Shown here: one piece after another, positions 29,505-38,982 of the stretch
Position numbering within the stretch: the first letter of the stretch is position 1
Layout: each line of letters begins with the position of its first letter
Assembly: GCF_964059075.1 (NCBI RefSeq)
Contig: NZ_OZ060377.1
Coordinates: forward strand, 62,001 to 126,000
Direction: 5' to 3'
Length of the DNA stretch: 64,000 nucleotides
DNA from: Buchnera aphidicola (Pterocallis alni)
GTDB lineage: Bacteria; Pseudomonadota; Gammaproteobacteria; Enterobacterales; Enterobacteriaceae
Position numbers and translations under genes: made by a program
Notes under the pieces: model-generated
The model's input: only the letters and a program-made list of their open reading frames with translations
Told to the model about the DNA's origin: nothing
Databases searched by the model: none

Positions 29505-30524
29505 TTGAGTAAAATTATATCAAATTTTGATACTATAAAATATATTAATAAATTTAGATTAGAATTAAATAAAGTGAATAGTATACAAGAATTAGAAATA
29601 TTACGTATTCAATATCTTGGTAAAAAAGGTTTTATTTTAAGTCATATTAAAAAATTGCCCAATTTATGTATTATAGATAGAAAATCAATTGGTCAAAAAA
29701 TAAATTATTTAAAATGTTATATACAAGACGCGATTAATAAAAAAAAAATTGAGTTTAAAAATATATATATTAAAAAAAAAATTGTTTCTGAAAAATTAGA
29801 TATTTCATTACCTGGGAAAAGAAACGATATTGGTTCTATGCATCCAATTAATAGTATGATCAATTATATAAAGAATTTTTTTCATACATTAGGATTTACA
29901 ATTATTATAAATGAATTAGAAATAGAAAATCAATATTATAATTTTGATTCTTTAAATATTCCTGTTTATCACCCATCTAGAAATAGTCAAGATACCTTTT
30001 GGTTTGATTCTAATAATTTATTAAGAACACAAACTTCTAATATGCAAATTCATGAAATTAAGAAACATCAATTGCCAATTAAAATTATTGTTCCTGGAAA
30101 AGTATATCGTAAAGATTATGATCAAACACATAGTCCTATGTTTCATCAGATAGAAGGGTTAGTTATTGATAAACATGTTAATTTTTCTAATTTAAAATGG
30201 ATTATTAATAGTTTTTTATATAGTTTTTTTGGTCAAAATATACAAACTCGATTTCGGGCTTCTTATTTTCCTTTTACTATATTATCATCAGAAGTAGATG
30301 TTATGAGTAACAATAATGTTTGGTTGGAAATTTTAGGATGCGGGTTGGTACATCCGGATATTTTAAAAAGATTTAATATTAATCATAAAATATATTCAGG
30401 GTTAGCTTTTGGTGTAGGGGTGGAAAGATTAGTGATGTTATATTACGGTTTAAAAGATTTACGTTTGTTTTATAAAAATGATTTATCTTTTTTAAAACAA
30501 TTTAATAGGAGTAGGTATTTTTAA
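29505..30524 (+). CDS. pheS: Phenylalanyl-tRNA synthetase alpha subunit
   Basis: Catalytic subunit of the class II (alpha-beta)2 PheRS. I favour TTG 29505, which gives 339 aa, a start like E. coli MSHL, and GGTGG five bases upstream; GTG codons at 29493 and 29496 are alternatives. Catalytic motifs are HPSRNSQDTFWFDSNNLLRTQTS (motif 1/2 region), YRKDYDQTHSPMFHQIEG and, in motif 3, YSGLAFGVGVERLVMLYYG with the Ala of the Phe pocket kept. The N-terminal coiled coil is lysine-rich. pheT begins on the last base of the stop codon. Confidence 0.94.
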   Translation: MSKIISNFDTIKYINKFRLELNKVNSIQELEILRIQYLGKKGFILSHIKKLPNLCIIDRKSIGQKINYLKCYIQDAINKKKIEFKNIYIKKKIVSEKLDISLPGKRNDIGSMHPINSMINYIKNFFHTLGFTIIINELEIENQYYNFDSLNIPVYHPSRNSQDTFWFDSNNLLRTQTSNMQIHEIKKHQLPIKIIVPGKVYRKDYDQTHSPMFHQIEGLVIDKHVNFSNLKWIINSFLYSFFGQNIQTRFRASYFPFTILSSEVDVMSNNNVWLEILGCGLVHPDILKRFNINHKIYSGLAFGVGVERLVMLYYGLKDLRLFYKNDLSFLKQFNRSRYF

Positions 30525-32905
30525 TGAAATTGAGTGAATATAGTTTATGTGGTTGGATAAATTGTTTTTTAGATATGAAGAAGATATACGCACAAATCAC
30601 TGTTTCTGGAATAGAAGTGGAAAGTATTCATAGTATATTTGGAAATTATAACAATTTATTTATTGGAGAAATAGTATCATTTTTTAAACACCCTATTGAT
30701 TCATGTATGTATATTGTACAAGTGGATATTAAAACAAAGTACATTCATGTTATATGTCGAAGTAGTCATATTAAAAAAAATATGAAAGTTATTGTTGGAA
30801 TCATAGGTTCAACATTATCCAATGGTACGGTTATAAAACCCTTTAGTACAAATTATATAGTTTCGGAAGGATTAATATTGCGATTTAAAGATTTGAATAT
30901 ATTTACTAATAAGAATCATATTATATATTTACCACATTCCGCTCCATTAGGTATAGAATTTAAAGATTATTTATTTTATAAAGATAAAATTATTAAAATC
31001 AATAATCTACCTAATAGAATGGATTTATTAGGATCTTTTGGAGTAGCTAGAGAAATATGTATTTTAAATCACCTTCCATTACCTAAAACATTAAATATTT
31101 CTTATGCATTGTTAAATGATAATCATTGTAAAGTAAAAATAGATGATATAATATTTCGTTATTCTTATAGAATTATTCAAGGGATAAATTTGAAAATTGT
31201 TACACCGATATGGATGAAAGAAAAACTTCGAAGATGTTCTATTAAATCTGTTAATATTGTTGTAGATATTATTAATTATGTTTTTTTAGAATTAGGTCAT
31301 TCTTTATATGTATATAGTTTTTTAAATAATTTACATAATATTTATGTACGATATGCTAAAAAAAATGAATCTATTTATTTAAATAATAATAGGAATATTG
31401 TATTAAATAGTAAAAATTTAGTTCTTTCCACTAAAGTTAATATTATTTCCTTATTAGGTAATATAAATTTTAATGATTTTCCTATTAATTTAAATAATAC
31501 AAATTTATTTATTGGATCAATATTCATTGACCCAAAATTATTAATTCGTTCTATTTATCAATTAAAATTAAATAATGATGATGTAGTTTATAATGAATAT
31601 TATGTTGATCCTATTTTACAAGAGCAAGCTGTAGAGTATGCTACAAATTTATTTTTAAATATCTGTGGAGGTTGTGTTTCTCCTATTTTAAATTATTCTT
31701 CATTAAAATTTCATTTTTATATTAATAAAAGAATAAAGTTGTATCTTAATCATATAAATAAGTTAATAGGTTATAGAATTGACACGATTATTATATATAA
31801 TTTGCTTCAGCAGATGAAATATATCATATACATGCATGATAAATTTTGGTATGTAATACCTCCTTTGTGGAGATTAGATATTTGTATAGAAGAGGATGTT
31901 ATTTCTGATATTATGAAGGTATATAATTTTAATTCTGTTGTAATTGCTCCATTGCATGTAAATAATACAACTGTTCAAAATTATACTCAAGATTATGCTT
32001 TAAAAAGAGTGAAATATTTGTTAATTGATAAAGGATACCATGAAGTTATCAACTATAGTTTTATTAATCCAAAAATACAAAAATGTATGCAACCAAATAA
32101 AAAATCTCTTTCTTTAATAAACCCTATGTCTATAGAAATGTCTTGTATGCGTAATTCTTTATGGGTTGGTTTAATTAAAAATTTATTATATCATCAAAAT
32201 AGACAATATGATGAGGTAAAATTTTTTGAGAGTGGTGTATGTTTTATTCCTAATCAAGAAAGTAGAATGGGAGTAGATCAAAATATATTTTTATCTGGTA
32301 TAATTGGTATTAATGGTGATAAAAAATCTTTATATACGTATGATGATAAGTTTGACTTTTATAATTTAAAAGGGGATATAGAATCTATATTTAATGTAAT
32401 AGGGTGTTTAGAAAGAATTAAATTTAAAAAATCTATTATTCCTGCTTTGCATCCTAAAGATAGTACTACTATATTACTTGATGATGCGGTTATTGGTTTT
32501 TTAGGTTCTTTAAATCCTGTTTTAGTAGATAAATTTAATATAAATTATTCTGTTTTTTTATTTGAGATTTTTTGGTTTAAAATATTTTATTCTAACGTAC
32601 AGTTTATTAAAAATGTTTCAGAATTTCCATATAGTAAAAGAGATATTTCTATTATACTTGCTGAAAATATTTTAGTGAATGATGTTGTTATATTTTGTAA
32701 AAAATATTTTTTTGATAAAATAGTAGATATTAAAATTTTTGATATATATCAAGGGGATTCTATACCGAATAAAAAAAAAAGTATATCATTACAATTTATA
32801 TTTCAGGATTTATTATATACTTTACATGATAAAGAGATTGATTATATGTTAAAATGTTATCTTATATATCTAAGAAATGAGTTTTCTATTTTTATGAGAA
32901 ATTAA
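30524..32905 (+). CDS. pheT: Phenylalanyl-tRNA synthetase beta subunit with an eroded editing pocket
   Basis: Structural, tRNA-binding and editing subunit of PheRS. The 793 residues span the full E. coli length (795): an EMAP-II-like domain (about 39-148), B3/B4 editing (about 200-400), B5 and the catalytic-like core, and the C-terminal anticodon-binding fold (from about 700, FPYSKRDISIIL). In B3/B4 the residues that hydrolyse Tyr-tRNA-Phe in E. coli are not retained. His261 aligns with Tyr262 (SLYVYS for PMHAFD). The GGIFGGEHSG loop reads LGNINFNDFP, Glu334 is lost, and the HTDAS segment with Thr354 and Ala356 reads NNDDV. Synthesis-related regions and the heterodimer core are well conserved, so the subunit is under selection but probably edit-inactive. 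Confidence 0.95.
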   Translation: MKLSEYSLCGWINCFLDMKKIYAQITVSGIEVESIHSIFGNYNNLFIGEIVSFFKHPIDSCMYIVQVDIKTKYIHVICRSSHIKKNMKVIVGIIGSTLSNGTVIKPFSTNYIVSEGLILRFKDLNIFTNKNHIIYLPHSAPLGIEFKDYLFYKDKIIKINNLPNRMDLLGSFGVAREICILNHLPLPKTLNISYALLNDNHCKVKIDDIIFRYSYRIIQGINLKIVTPIWMKEKLRRCSIKSVNIVVDIINYVFLELGHSLYVYSFLNNLHNIYVRYAKKNESIYLNNNRNIVLNSKNLVLSTKVNIISLLGNINFNDFPINLNNTNLFIGSIFIDPKLLIRSIYQLKLNNDDVVYNEYYVDPILQEQAVEYATNLFLNICGGCVSPILNYSSLKFHFYINKRIKLYLNHINKLIGYRIDTIIIYNLLQQMKYIIYMHDKFWYVIPPLWRLDICIEEDVISDIMKVYNFNSVVIAPLHVNNTTVQNYTQDYALKRVKYLLIDKGYHEVINYSFINPKIQKCMQPNKKSLSLINPMSIEMSCMRNSLWVGLIKNLLYHQNRQYDEVKFFESGVCFIPNQESRMGVDQNIFLSGIIGINGDKKSLYTYDDKFDFYNLKGDIESIFNVIGCLERIKFKKSIIPALHPKDSTTILLDDAVIGFLGSLNPVLVDKFNINYSVFLFEIFWFKIFYSNVQFIKNVSEFPYSKRDISIILAENILVNDVVIFCKKYFFDKIVDIKIFDIYQGDSIPNKKKSISLQFIFQDLLYTLHDKEIDYMLKCYLIYLRNEFSIFMRN

Positions 32906-33249
32906 TTGATTCGGAAAATTTTTATATTTTTATAGATTGAATAATTTTTATATTAGTAAATTTATTTATTTATTTTTATAAAAATATTTTTTATATATTT
33001 TATTATATATCATTAAATTTATTACCATATGGTTTGTATTTTATATTACTTAATAAAATTTGATTATTTTGTATTTTAAATTGTATGAAGTAATATTTTA
33101 ATTTTATTTTATATATTTTAATTTGCAAAAAATTTTTATGATACATGTATTATAATTTAATTGGTCTTATTTTTTTATATAAATATTAATTGTATGTGAA
33201 TAATTTTTTGTACTTTATAGTATTTTATAATATAAAAAATTTTATTTTG
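32906..33249. other. Gap between convergent pheT and glyS
   Basis: 344 bp of nearly pure A/T with no frame resembling a protein and no RNA gene. From memory, other Buchnera carry ihfA (himA) directly after pheT; no recognisable trace remains here. It must also contain the transcript ends of pheT and glyS, but no convincing hairpin stands out. Confidence 0.6.
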
Positions 33250-35325
33250 TTAAATTGATAATTTGGTGAAATGAGTAATTTTTTTAAAAAAATTTTTAAT
33301 GATTAATAATAATGTAACGCGATTAATTTTTAATTCTGGATGAGAATATTGAATAGAAATATTATTTAAAAAATAATTTATTGAATTATAGAATTGAAAT
33401 AAGGTTTTTAATGCTTGATGATATTTTTTTTTATGAATCATAATATTTAATATATTGTCAGTATATTTTGTTTTTATAAAAATTATTTTTTCTTTTTTAT
33501 TTTTTATAAGTGAATAATTAATTTTATAATTTTTATTATCATTCATGTTCATTATTTTGAATAAATTAGAAATTCTTTTATATATAATAATTAAATTATT
33601 TAATTTTTTTGTATTATGGTATTGAAATAATAATTTAATTATTGTATCTATTGTAACTAGATTATATTTATGTACAGATAATACAGATTCAATGATATTA
33701 AAATGATATTTTTTTCTATACCATCTTTTTAGTCTTGTAATAATAAATGTTATAATTTGATGAATTGGGTTGTATATTAAACTATTGATATTATATATAT
33801 CAATTGTTTTTTTTATTAAAGAATATAAGTTAATATTAATTTTTTTTTCTAAAATAATTTGTATAATATTTAATGCAATTCTTCTTAAATAAAATGGATC
33901 TTTATTATTTTTAGGTATTTGATTAATTAAAAAAAATCCTACTATAGTATCTATTTTATCTGTAAGGGATAGCGTATAACTAATTACATTATTTGATATA
34001 TCCTTGTTAGAATTTGTAGGTTGATATTGTTCTTTTATAGATATTGCAATTGTATGTTGTTCATTGCTATTTTTTGCATAATACATTCCAGCAATTCCTT
34101 GTAATTCAGGATATTCATATACAATAGATGTTTTCAGATCACATTTGGATAAAAATGCTGCTCTAGTACTATTTTTTAAGTTTGCTTTTGTATATTGTGT
34201 AATATATTGTATTAAATGAATTAATCTTTTTGTTTTATGAAACATACTACCTAATGCTTCTTGGAATATTATTTTTTTTAATAATATAAAATATGATTTT
34301 AATGGTATATATTGATCATTTTTTAGAAAAAAAACTGTATCTGATAATTTTGCTTGTAAAACTATTTGATTACCTTGAATAATTTTTTCTGATTTTTTAG
34401 AAGGGAGATTAGATATAATTATGAAATGATTGGTTATTTGATTATTTTTTTTATATATGATTAAATATTTTTGAATTTTTTCTAATATATGTATTAAAAT
34501 ATATTTTGGTATATTTAAGAATTTTTTTTTAAATTTTCCATGTAAAACATTTGGCCATTCTACCAAACATGTTATTTCTTTTAATAGATATGTATTATTT
34601 TTTATTTTCCCTCCTATTGTTTGAGAAATTTTTGTTGATTTATATTGAATTATTTTTTTTCTAATATAGTAATTTGCTATTACTTTTCCTTTTTTATATA
34701 GTATATTTTCATATTCTTTTGCATGGTATATTTGTATTTTTTTCGGAATGGTAGCAATATTACCTTGTAAATATTTTTTTGTAGATATTCCCATTTTATC
34801 AAATATAATATATTGATTATCTAGTAATATTAGAATATTTCTAATTGGTCTAATAAATTTTATATCATATTCATTCCATTGTATAGATTTGATAATTGAT
34901 ATATTTTTGATTGATTGTATTATAATTTTCGGTATAATACATTTTATTTTTTTTTTTTTTTTATATTGCTTATATGACAACCAAGCACCTTGTACGGTTT
35001 GTAGGACTTTTGTATCTGTGATATGAATATGAAATTTTTTTAACCATTTTAATGCTGCATCGGTTAATAATCCTTCTTTATTAAATGCGTTTTTTATTGA
35101 AGGACCTCGTTGATTAATGTGTTGGATAGTATTTGTTGTATGAATTTTTTGAATTTGTAAAGCAATTCTTCTTGGAGTATCAAATAATTTTATGCTATTA
35201 AATTGAATATTATGTTTATATAAGTTGGATGCAATATTATTGTAAAAATTTTTTGCAATATTTCGAATGTATTTTGGTGGCATTTCTTCAGTATTAATTT
35301 CTATAAGTAGATAATTATATTTCAT
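33250..35325 (-). CDS. glyS: Glycyl-tRNA synthetase beta subunit
   Basis: tRNA-binding subunit of the bacterial alpha2-beta2 GlyRS. The 691 residues (E. coli 689) begin LLIEINTEEMPPKYI as in the family. They keep FDTPRRIALQI, QRGPSIKNAFN, the HD-like region FLSKCDLKTSIVYEYPELQGIAGMYYA, DKIDTIVGFFLI and DPFYLRRIALNII. Divergence is strong elsewhere, with many Lys, Ile and Asn replacements. A run of 16 A on the coding strand (about 34947-34962) encodes five consecutive lysines in frame. Downstream of glyQ by 39 bp, same strand. Confidence 0.94.
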   Translation of the reverse strand: MKYNYLLIEINTEEMPPKYIRNIAKNFYNNIASNLYKHNIQFNSIKLFDTPRRIALQIQKIHTTNTIQHINQRGPSIKNAFNKEGLLTDAALKWLKKFHIHITDTKVLQTVQGAWLSYKQYKKKKKIKCIIPKIIIQSIKNISIIKSIQWNEYDIKFIRPIRNILILLDNQYIIFDKMGISTKKYLQGNIATIPKKIQIYHAKEYENILYKKGKVIANYYIRKKIIQYKSTKISQTIGGKIKNNTYLLKEITCLVEWPNVLHGKFKKKFLNIPKYILIHILEKIQKYLIIYKKNNQITNHFIIISNLPSKKSEKIIQGNQIVLQAKLSDTVFFLKNDQYIPLKSYFILLKKIIFQEALGSMFHKTKRLIHLIQYITQYTKANLKNSTRAAFLSKCDLKTSIVYEYPELQGIAGMYYAKNSNEQHTIAISIKEQYQPTNSNKDISNNVISYTLSLTDKIDTIVGFFLINQIPKNNKDPFYLRRIALNIIQIILEKKININLYSLIKKTIDIYNINSLIYNPIHQIITFIITRLKRWYRKKYHFNIIESVLSVHKYNLVTIDTIIKLLFQYHNTKKLNNLIIIYKRISNLFKIMNMNDNKNYKINYSLIKNKKEKIIFIKTKYTDNILNIMIHKKKYHQALKTLFQFYNSINYFLNNISIQYSHPELKINRVTLLLIIKNFFKKITHFTKLSI

Positions 35326-35364
35326 ATTTTATTTCGTAACCTGTATATTTATTTAAATCTTTTT

Positions 35365-36240
35365 TTATTCTTTTAATAAAAAATAATATTTAGCTATTTT
35401 AATTGATATAGATCTGATTTGTAAAATATATTTTTGTCTTTCTGTATTAGATATGATTTGTCGAGCATCTAATAAATTAAAGTTATGTATTGAGTATAAA
35501 ATATGTTCGTATGCTGGTATTATTAATGGTGGTTTATATTGTAACAGTCTTTTAGATTCTTTTAAGTGTTGATTAAATAATTTTATTAATAATTTAATAT
35601 TAGAGTATTGAAAATTATATATTGATTGTTCTAATTCATTTTTTTGGAATAATTCTTGATATGTTATTTGAGAATTATTATTTTTATCCCATATAATATC
35701 ATATACATTGTTAATATTTTGAATATGTATAGCTAATCTTTCTAACCCATAGGTAATTTCTACTGTACTAGGATTACATGTTATTGCTCCTATTTTTTGA
35801 AAGTATGTAAATTGTGTAATTTCCATTCCATTTAGCCATACTTCCCACCCTATACCCCATGCACCTAGTGTTGTATTTTCCCAATTATCTTCAACAAATC
35901 TAATATCATTTGATTTATAGTTTATATTTATTTTTTTTAAAGATTGTAAATATAAGTATTGAATATTTTTAGGCGCAGGTTTTAATATGACTTGAAATTG
36001 ATAATATTGTTGCAATCTATTAGGGTTTTTTCCATATCTACCATCTGTTGGTCTTCTAGTATGTTGTAAATATGCTATATTAATTGGATTTTTTTCTATA
36101 GCTTTCAAGAAAGTGCAATAATGAAATGTACCAGCTCCAACTGGAAGATCGATAGGTTGTACAATAATACAACCATAATTTGACCAAAATTTTTTTAGTT
36201 TTTTTATTATTTCACAGCATGTGTATTTTTTTTTATTCAT
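35365..36240 (-). CDS. glyQ: Glycyl-tRNA synthetase alpha subunit
   Basis: Catalytic class II subunit of GlyRS. Conserved stretches include FWSNYGCIIVQPIDLPVGAGTFH, AYLQHTRRPTDGRYGKNPNRLQQYYQFQVILKP, RFVEDNWENTTLGAWGIGWEVWLNGMEITQFTYFQ and EITYGLERLAIHIQ (motif 3). Length 291 is slightly shorter than E. coli (303) at the C-terminus. First gene of the glyQS unit; divergent from rplY across 187 bp, which should contain both promoters. Confidence 0.96.
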   Translation of the reverse strand: MNKKKYTCCEIIKKLKKFWSNYGCIIVQPIDLPVGAGTFHYCTFLKAIEKNPINIAYLQHTRRPTDGRYGKNPNRLQQYYQFQVILKPAPKNIQYLYLQSLKKININYKSNDIRFVEDNWENTTLGAWGIGWEVWLNGMEITQFTYFQKIGAITCNPSTVEITYGLERLAIHIQNINNVYDIIWDKNNNSQITYQELFQKNELEQSIYNFQYSNIKLLIKLFNQHLKESKRLLQYKPPLIIPAYEHILYSIHNFNLLDARQIISNTERQKYILQIRSISIKIAKYYFLLKE

Positions 36241-36427
36241 ATTTTATTTTATTATATTTTTTATTACAATTTTGATGTTTATAATAATATTTAATATTTT
36301 TTTATTGATTAATATATTTAAAATATTTTATAAAAAATATATATTATAATTATAATATTGATATATTACATTATAAGATAAATTATTTTTTAGGTTTATT
36401 ATCTTTATTATTTAAACAGGATGCATT

Positions 36428-36715
36428 ATGTTAGTAATACACGGATTAATTCGTTTAAATATTGGTACGAGTTCTAGTAGACAATTAAGAAAAAGAAATA
36501 ATAAAATACCTAGTGTTGTATATGGAAAAGATCAACAAACAATATATTTTTCATTAGATCATGATATTATTTTTAATATGCAAAAAAAACCTCAATTTTA
36601 TACTGATAGTATGATGTTAAGAATTGATTCGAATAAATATTTAGTTTGTGTTAAAGAAGTACAGAAACATTGTTTTAAACCTAAATTATTACATATTGAT
36701 TTTTTATATAAATAG
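36428..36715 (+). CDS. rplY: 50S ribosomal protein L25
   Basis: 5S rRNA-binding protein of the short (E. coli) type, 95 residues. It shows SSRQLRKRNNKIPSVVYGK, SLDHDIIFNMQKKPQFY and the C-terminal HCFKPKLLHIDF that aligns with E. coli HPYKPKLQHIDF. Start ATG 36428 has CAGGATGC nearby upstream. It is transcribed alone, between glyQ and yabI. Confidence 0.95.
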   Translation: MLVIHGLIRLNIGTSSSRQLRKRNNKIPSVVYGKDQQTIYFSLDHDIIFNMQKKPQFYTDSMMLRIDSNKYLVCVKEVQKHCFKPKLLHIDFLYK

Positions 36716-36870
36716 ATATATTGATACATTTATTATATTTTATATTTATAATATCATTTTTTATTATATAAAATTATTTTTATTTTTTTTTTTTTGTATA
36801 TTAATATATTTTATATAAATTAATTTTAAGAATATGTAAATATAAAATATAATATCTTATTTAAAGGACT

Positions 36871-37488
36871 TTATTTTTGTTTATTTTTGAATATTTTCCA
36901 TATTATAAATATTATTATACTGATTATACATATGATTGGTAAAATAATGATTTTTAATATATATTTTTTTGAATCAAAATAATTACTTTGAAGAAGTGTG
37001 CTTGTTAGTATACCGGGTGAAAAATATAATATAGGCCATATTATACATCCAATGACACTAGGTGTGATAAAATATTTTATAGGTATATTTAACATTCCTG
37101 ATATCATAGGAATTAAAGGTCTAGTTGGTCCTATAAATTTCCCTATTAATATGGTAATAATACTATATTTAATTAATGTATTTTTTGTTTTATTAAATAA
37201 TTTTATATTTCTTTTTAGTATATTTATATGGTATATTTTTTTTTTAAATTTCCAACCAATATAATAAGATACATAATCACTAATTAAACACCCAATACTT
37301 GCTGTTATCCATGCTTGATATAATGGAATTTTACCATTTCCAATTAAAGCTCCTAAAGCTGTCATAATAATAATACTGGGTAATAAAAAACCAATTAATG
37401 CTAAAGACTCAAAAAATGTTATTAATGCAATAATTATTAATGGGTGTTTAGTAGATTCTGTAATCAAGTATGTCAAACAAGATTTCAT
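36871..37488 (-). CDS. yabI: DedA-family membrane protein (YabI-like)
   Basis: Inner-membrane protein of the DedA superfamily, whose members support envelope homeostasis and, in several cases, carrier-lipid recycling. The 205 residues align with E. coli YabI: FFESLALIGFLLPSIIIMTALGALIGNG, the re-entrant segment with GCLISDYVSYYIGWKFKK and the signature GKFIGPTRPLIPMISGML, followed by GCIIWPILYFSPG. About five hydrophobic segments are visible. The C-terminal extension of E. coli YabI (254 aa) is missing. The signature Arg and acidic residues are kept, so it is probably functional. Confidence 0.92.
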   Translation of the reverse strand: MKSCLTYLITESTKHPLIIIALITFFESLALIGFLLPSIIIMTALGALIGNGKIPLYQAWITASIGCLISDYVSYYIGWKFKKKIYHINILKRNIKLFNKTKNTLIKYSIITILIGKFIGPTRPLIPMISGMLNIPIKYFITPSVIGCIIWPILYFSPGILTSTLLQSNYFDSKKYILKIIILPIICIISIIIFIIWKIFKNKQK

Positions 37489-37644
37489 AATTTTTTTTTT
37501 TGAAATAATATATTAATAATTTTGTAATATTATTTTATTTTTTATATTCATTTTTTATTAAAAATTAAATGATATGTTAAAAGATATAATATTGTGTATT
37601 TTATAAAAAGATACATTACATCAATGTGAATATAATTTAAAAAT

Positions 37645-38457
37645 ATGCATACATTAGTATATAAAAAATTGTATTATAATAAAAAATTCGGACAGAATTT
37701 TTTAAAAGATAAAAAGATAGTTAAGAAAATAATTAATTTTATTAACCCATCTTGTTTAGATATTTTAGTAGAAATTGGTCCTGGTCTAGGTGCTTTGACT
37801 GAACCTATTTGTCGTATTGTAGATAATTTAGTATTAGTAGAAATAGATAAAAATGTATTGTATTTTTTGGAAAAAGAAAAATATTTTCATAAATTATTGA
37901 TATTTAATCAAGATGTGATGAGTTTTAATTTTGAAAAATTATCAATAATAAAAAAAAGTATGTTACGTATTTTTGGTAATTTACCATATAATATTTCTGT
38001 AAAATTAATTTTGTATTTAATTAAATTTAGTAATTATATTATTGATATGAATTTTATGGTACAAAAAGAAGTAGCTAATCGTTTCATTGCACAACCTGGG
38101 AGTAAGATGTATGGCAGATTAAGTATTATTATGCAGTGTTATTACGATATTAAGTTAGGTTTTGATGTTGGAGCAAATGCTTTTTCCCCTACACCAAAAG
38201 TACAATCTACTTTTTTGCAATTAATTCCTAAAAAAATACCATTATATCCTTATAATAAAATTAATTTTTTGAAAGAAATAACTTTTCTATCTTTTACAAA
38301 CAGAAGAAAGATTTTAAAAAATAGTTTACTGCATATTGTAAATAAAAAAATTTTTTTAAATTTAGGAATTGATATATATTTAAGACCAGAAGATTTATCA
38401 GTTATTCAATATTGTCATATTGCTCATATTTTTTATTTATATAAAAATAAATGTTAG
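37645..38457 (+). CDS. rsmA: 16S rRNA (adenine1518-N6/adenine1519-N6)-dimethyltransferase (KsgA)
   Basis: Dimethylates A1518 and A1519 near the 3' end of 16S rRNA during late 30S assembly. The 270 residues (E. coli 273) contain KKFGQNFLKD, the SAM motif VEIGPGLGALTEP, LVEIDKN, the catalytic NLPYN motif and FMVQKEVANRFIAQPGSKMYGRLS. The C-terminal helical domain (FTNRRKILKNSL, YLRPEDLSVIQYC) is present. Downstream lies a 525-bp gap where apaH and folA are found in less reduced relatives. Confidence 0.95.
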   Translation: MHTLVYKKLYYNKKFGQNFLKDKKIVKKIINFINPSCLDILVEIGPGLGALTEPICRIVDNLVLVEIDKNVLYFLEKEKYFHKLLIFNQDVMSFNFEKLSIIKKSMLRIFGNLPYNISVKLILYLIKFSNYIIDMNFMVQKEVANRFIAQPGSKMYGRLSIIMQCYYDIKLGFDVGANAFSPTPKVQSTFLQLIPKKIPLYPYNKINFLKEITFLSFTNRRKILKNSLLHIVNKKIFLNLGIDIYLRPEDLSVIQYCHIAHIFYLYKNKC

Positions 38458-38982
38458 TATGACACAATTGTATGTATTATTTTTTTATTTCAATACAATA
38501 TTTATCATATAACTATTAATATATTTATATTAATGTGTATTTTAATATTGTATTTGAAATATTTTATCTTATCTATTTATATTTATTTTATTACTATATA
38601 TGATAATTTATAAAGTTTTATTATAGTACATTTTTTATATATTTTATTATTTAAAATTATTTGTAATTTTTATATCTGAATTATATATCATATGATATAT
38701 AGCATATATTAAAAATTATTTTTAATACAATGAATTTTTCAATATTTTTATTATAAGCATATTGAATTTTTTAAAATTTTATTAATTTTAAATTATAAGA
38801 TTAATTTTTATTCAGACTATCTAATATATTCACAATAATTAGTTTATGAATTTTTTATATATATTATTATACAGTATTGTGAAATATTAAAATTGGTATA
38901 TTTAAAAATTTTATAGGTGGTAGTAAATTAATAAGATAAAAATGAATATGATTTTTATATTGCACGATAAAGATAAAATACA
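38458..38982. other. Large gap between rsmA and carB; probable site of lost apaH and folA
   Basis: At 525 bp this is the longest non-genic stretch in the window. No frame of protein-like composition is present, and I see no tRNA or rRNA. In E. coli and, as I recall, in larger Buchnera genomes, apaH and folA lie between ksgA and carAB; neither the ApaH start (GDVHG) nor the FolA start is recognisable. A 20-bp palindrome (38682-38701) is the only ordered element. Confidence 0.6.
38682..38701. repeat. 20-bp perfect palindrome
   Basis: TATATATCATATGATATATA reads identically on both strands. It lies in the middle of the empty rsmA-carB gap. It could end transcripts arriving from both sides, be a protein-binding site or be chance in such A+T-rich DNA. 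Confidence 0.4.

Noticed and set aside
32906-33249. Possible ihfA remnant after pheT
   Set aside because: Expected there by synteny, but no segment translates to an IHF-like sequence, so only a gap is reported.
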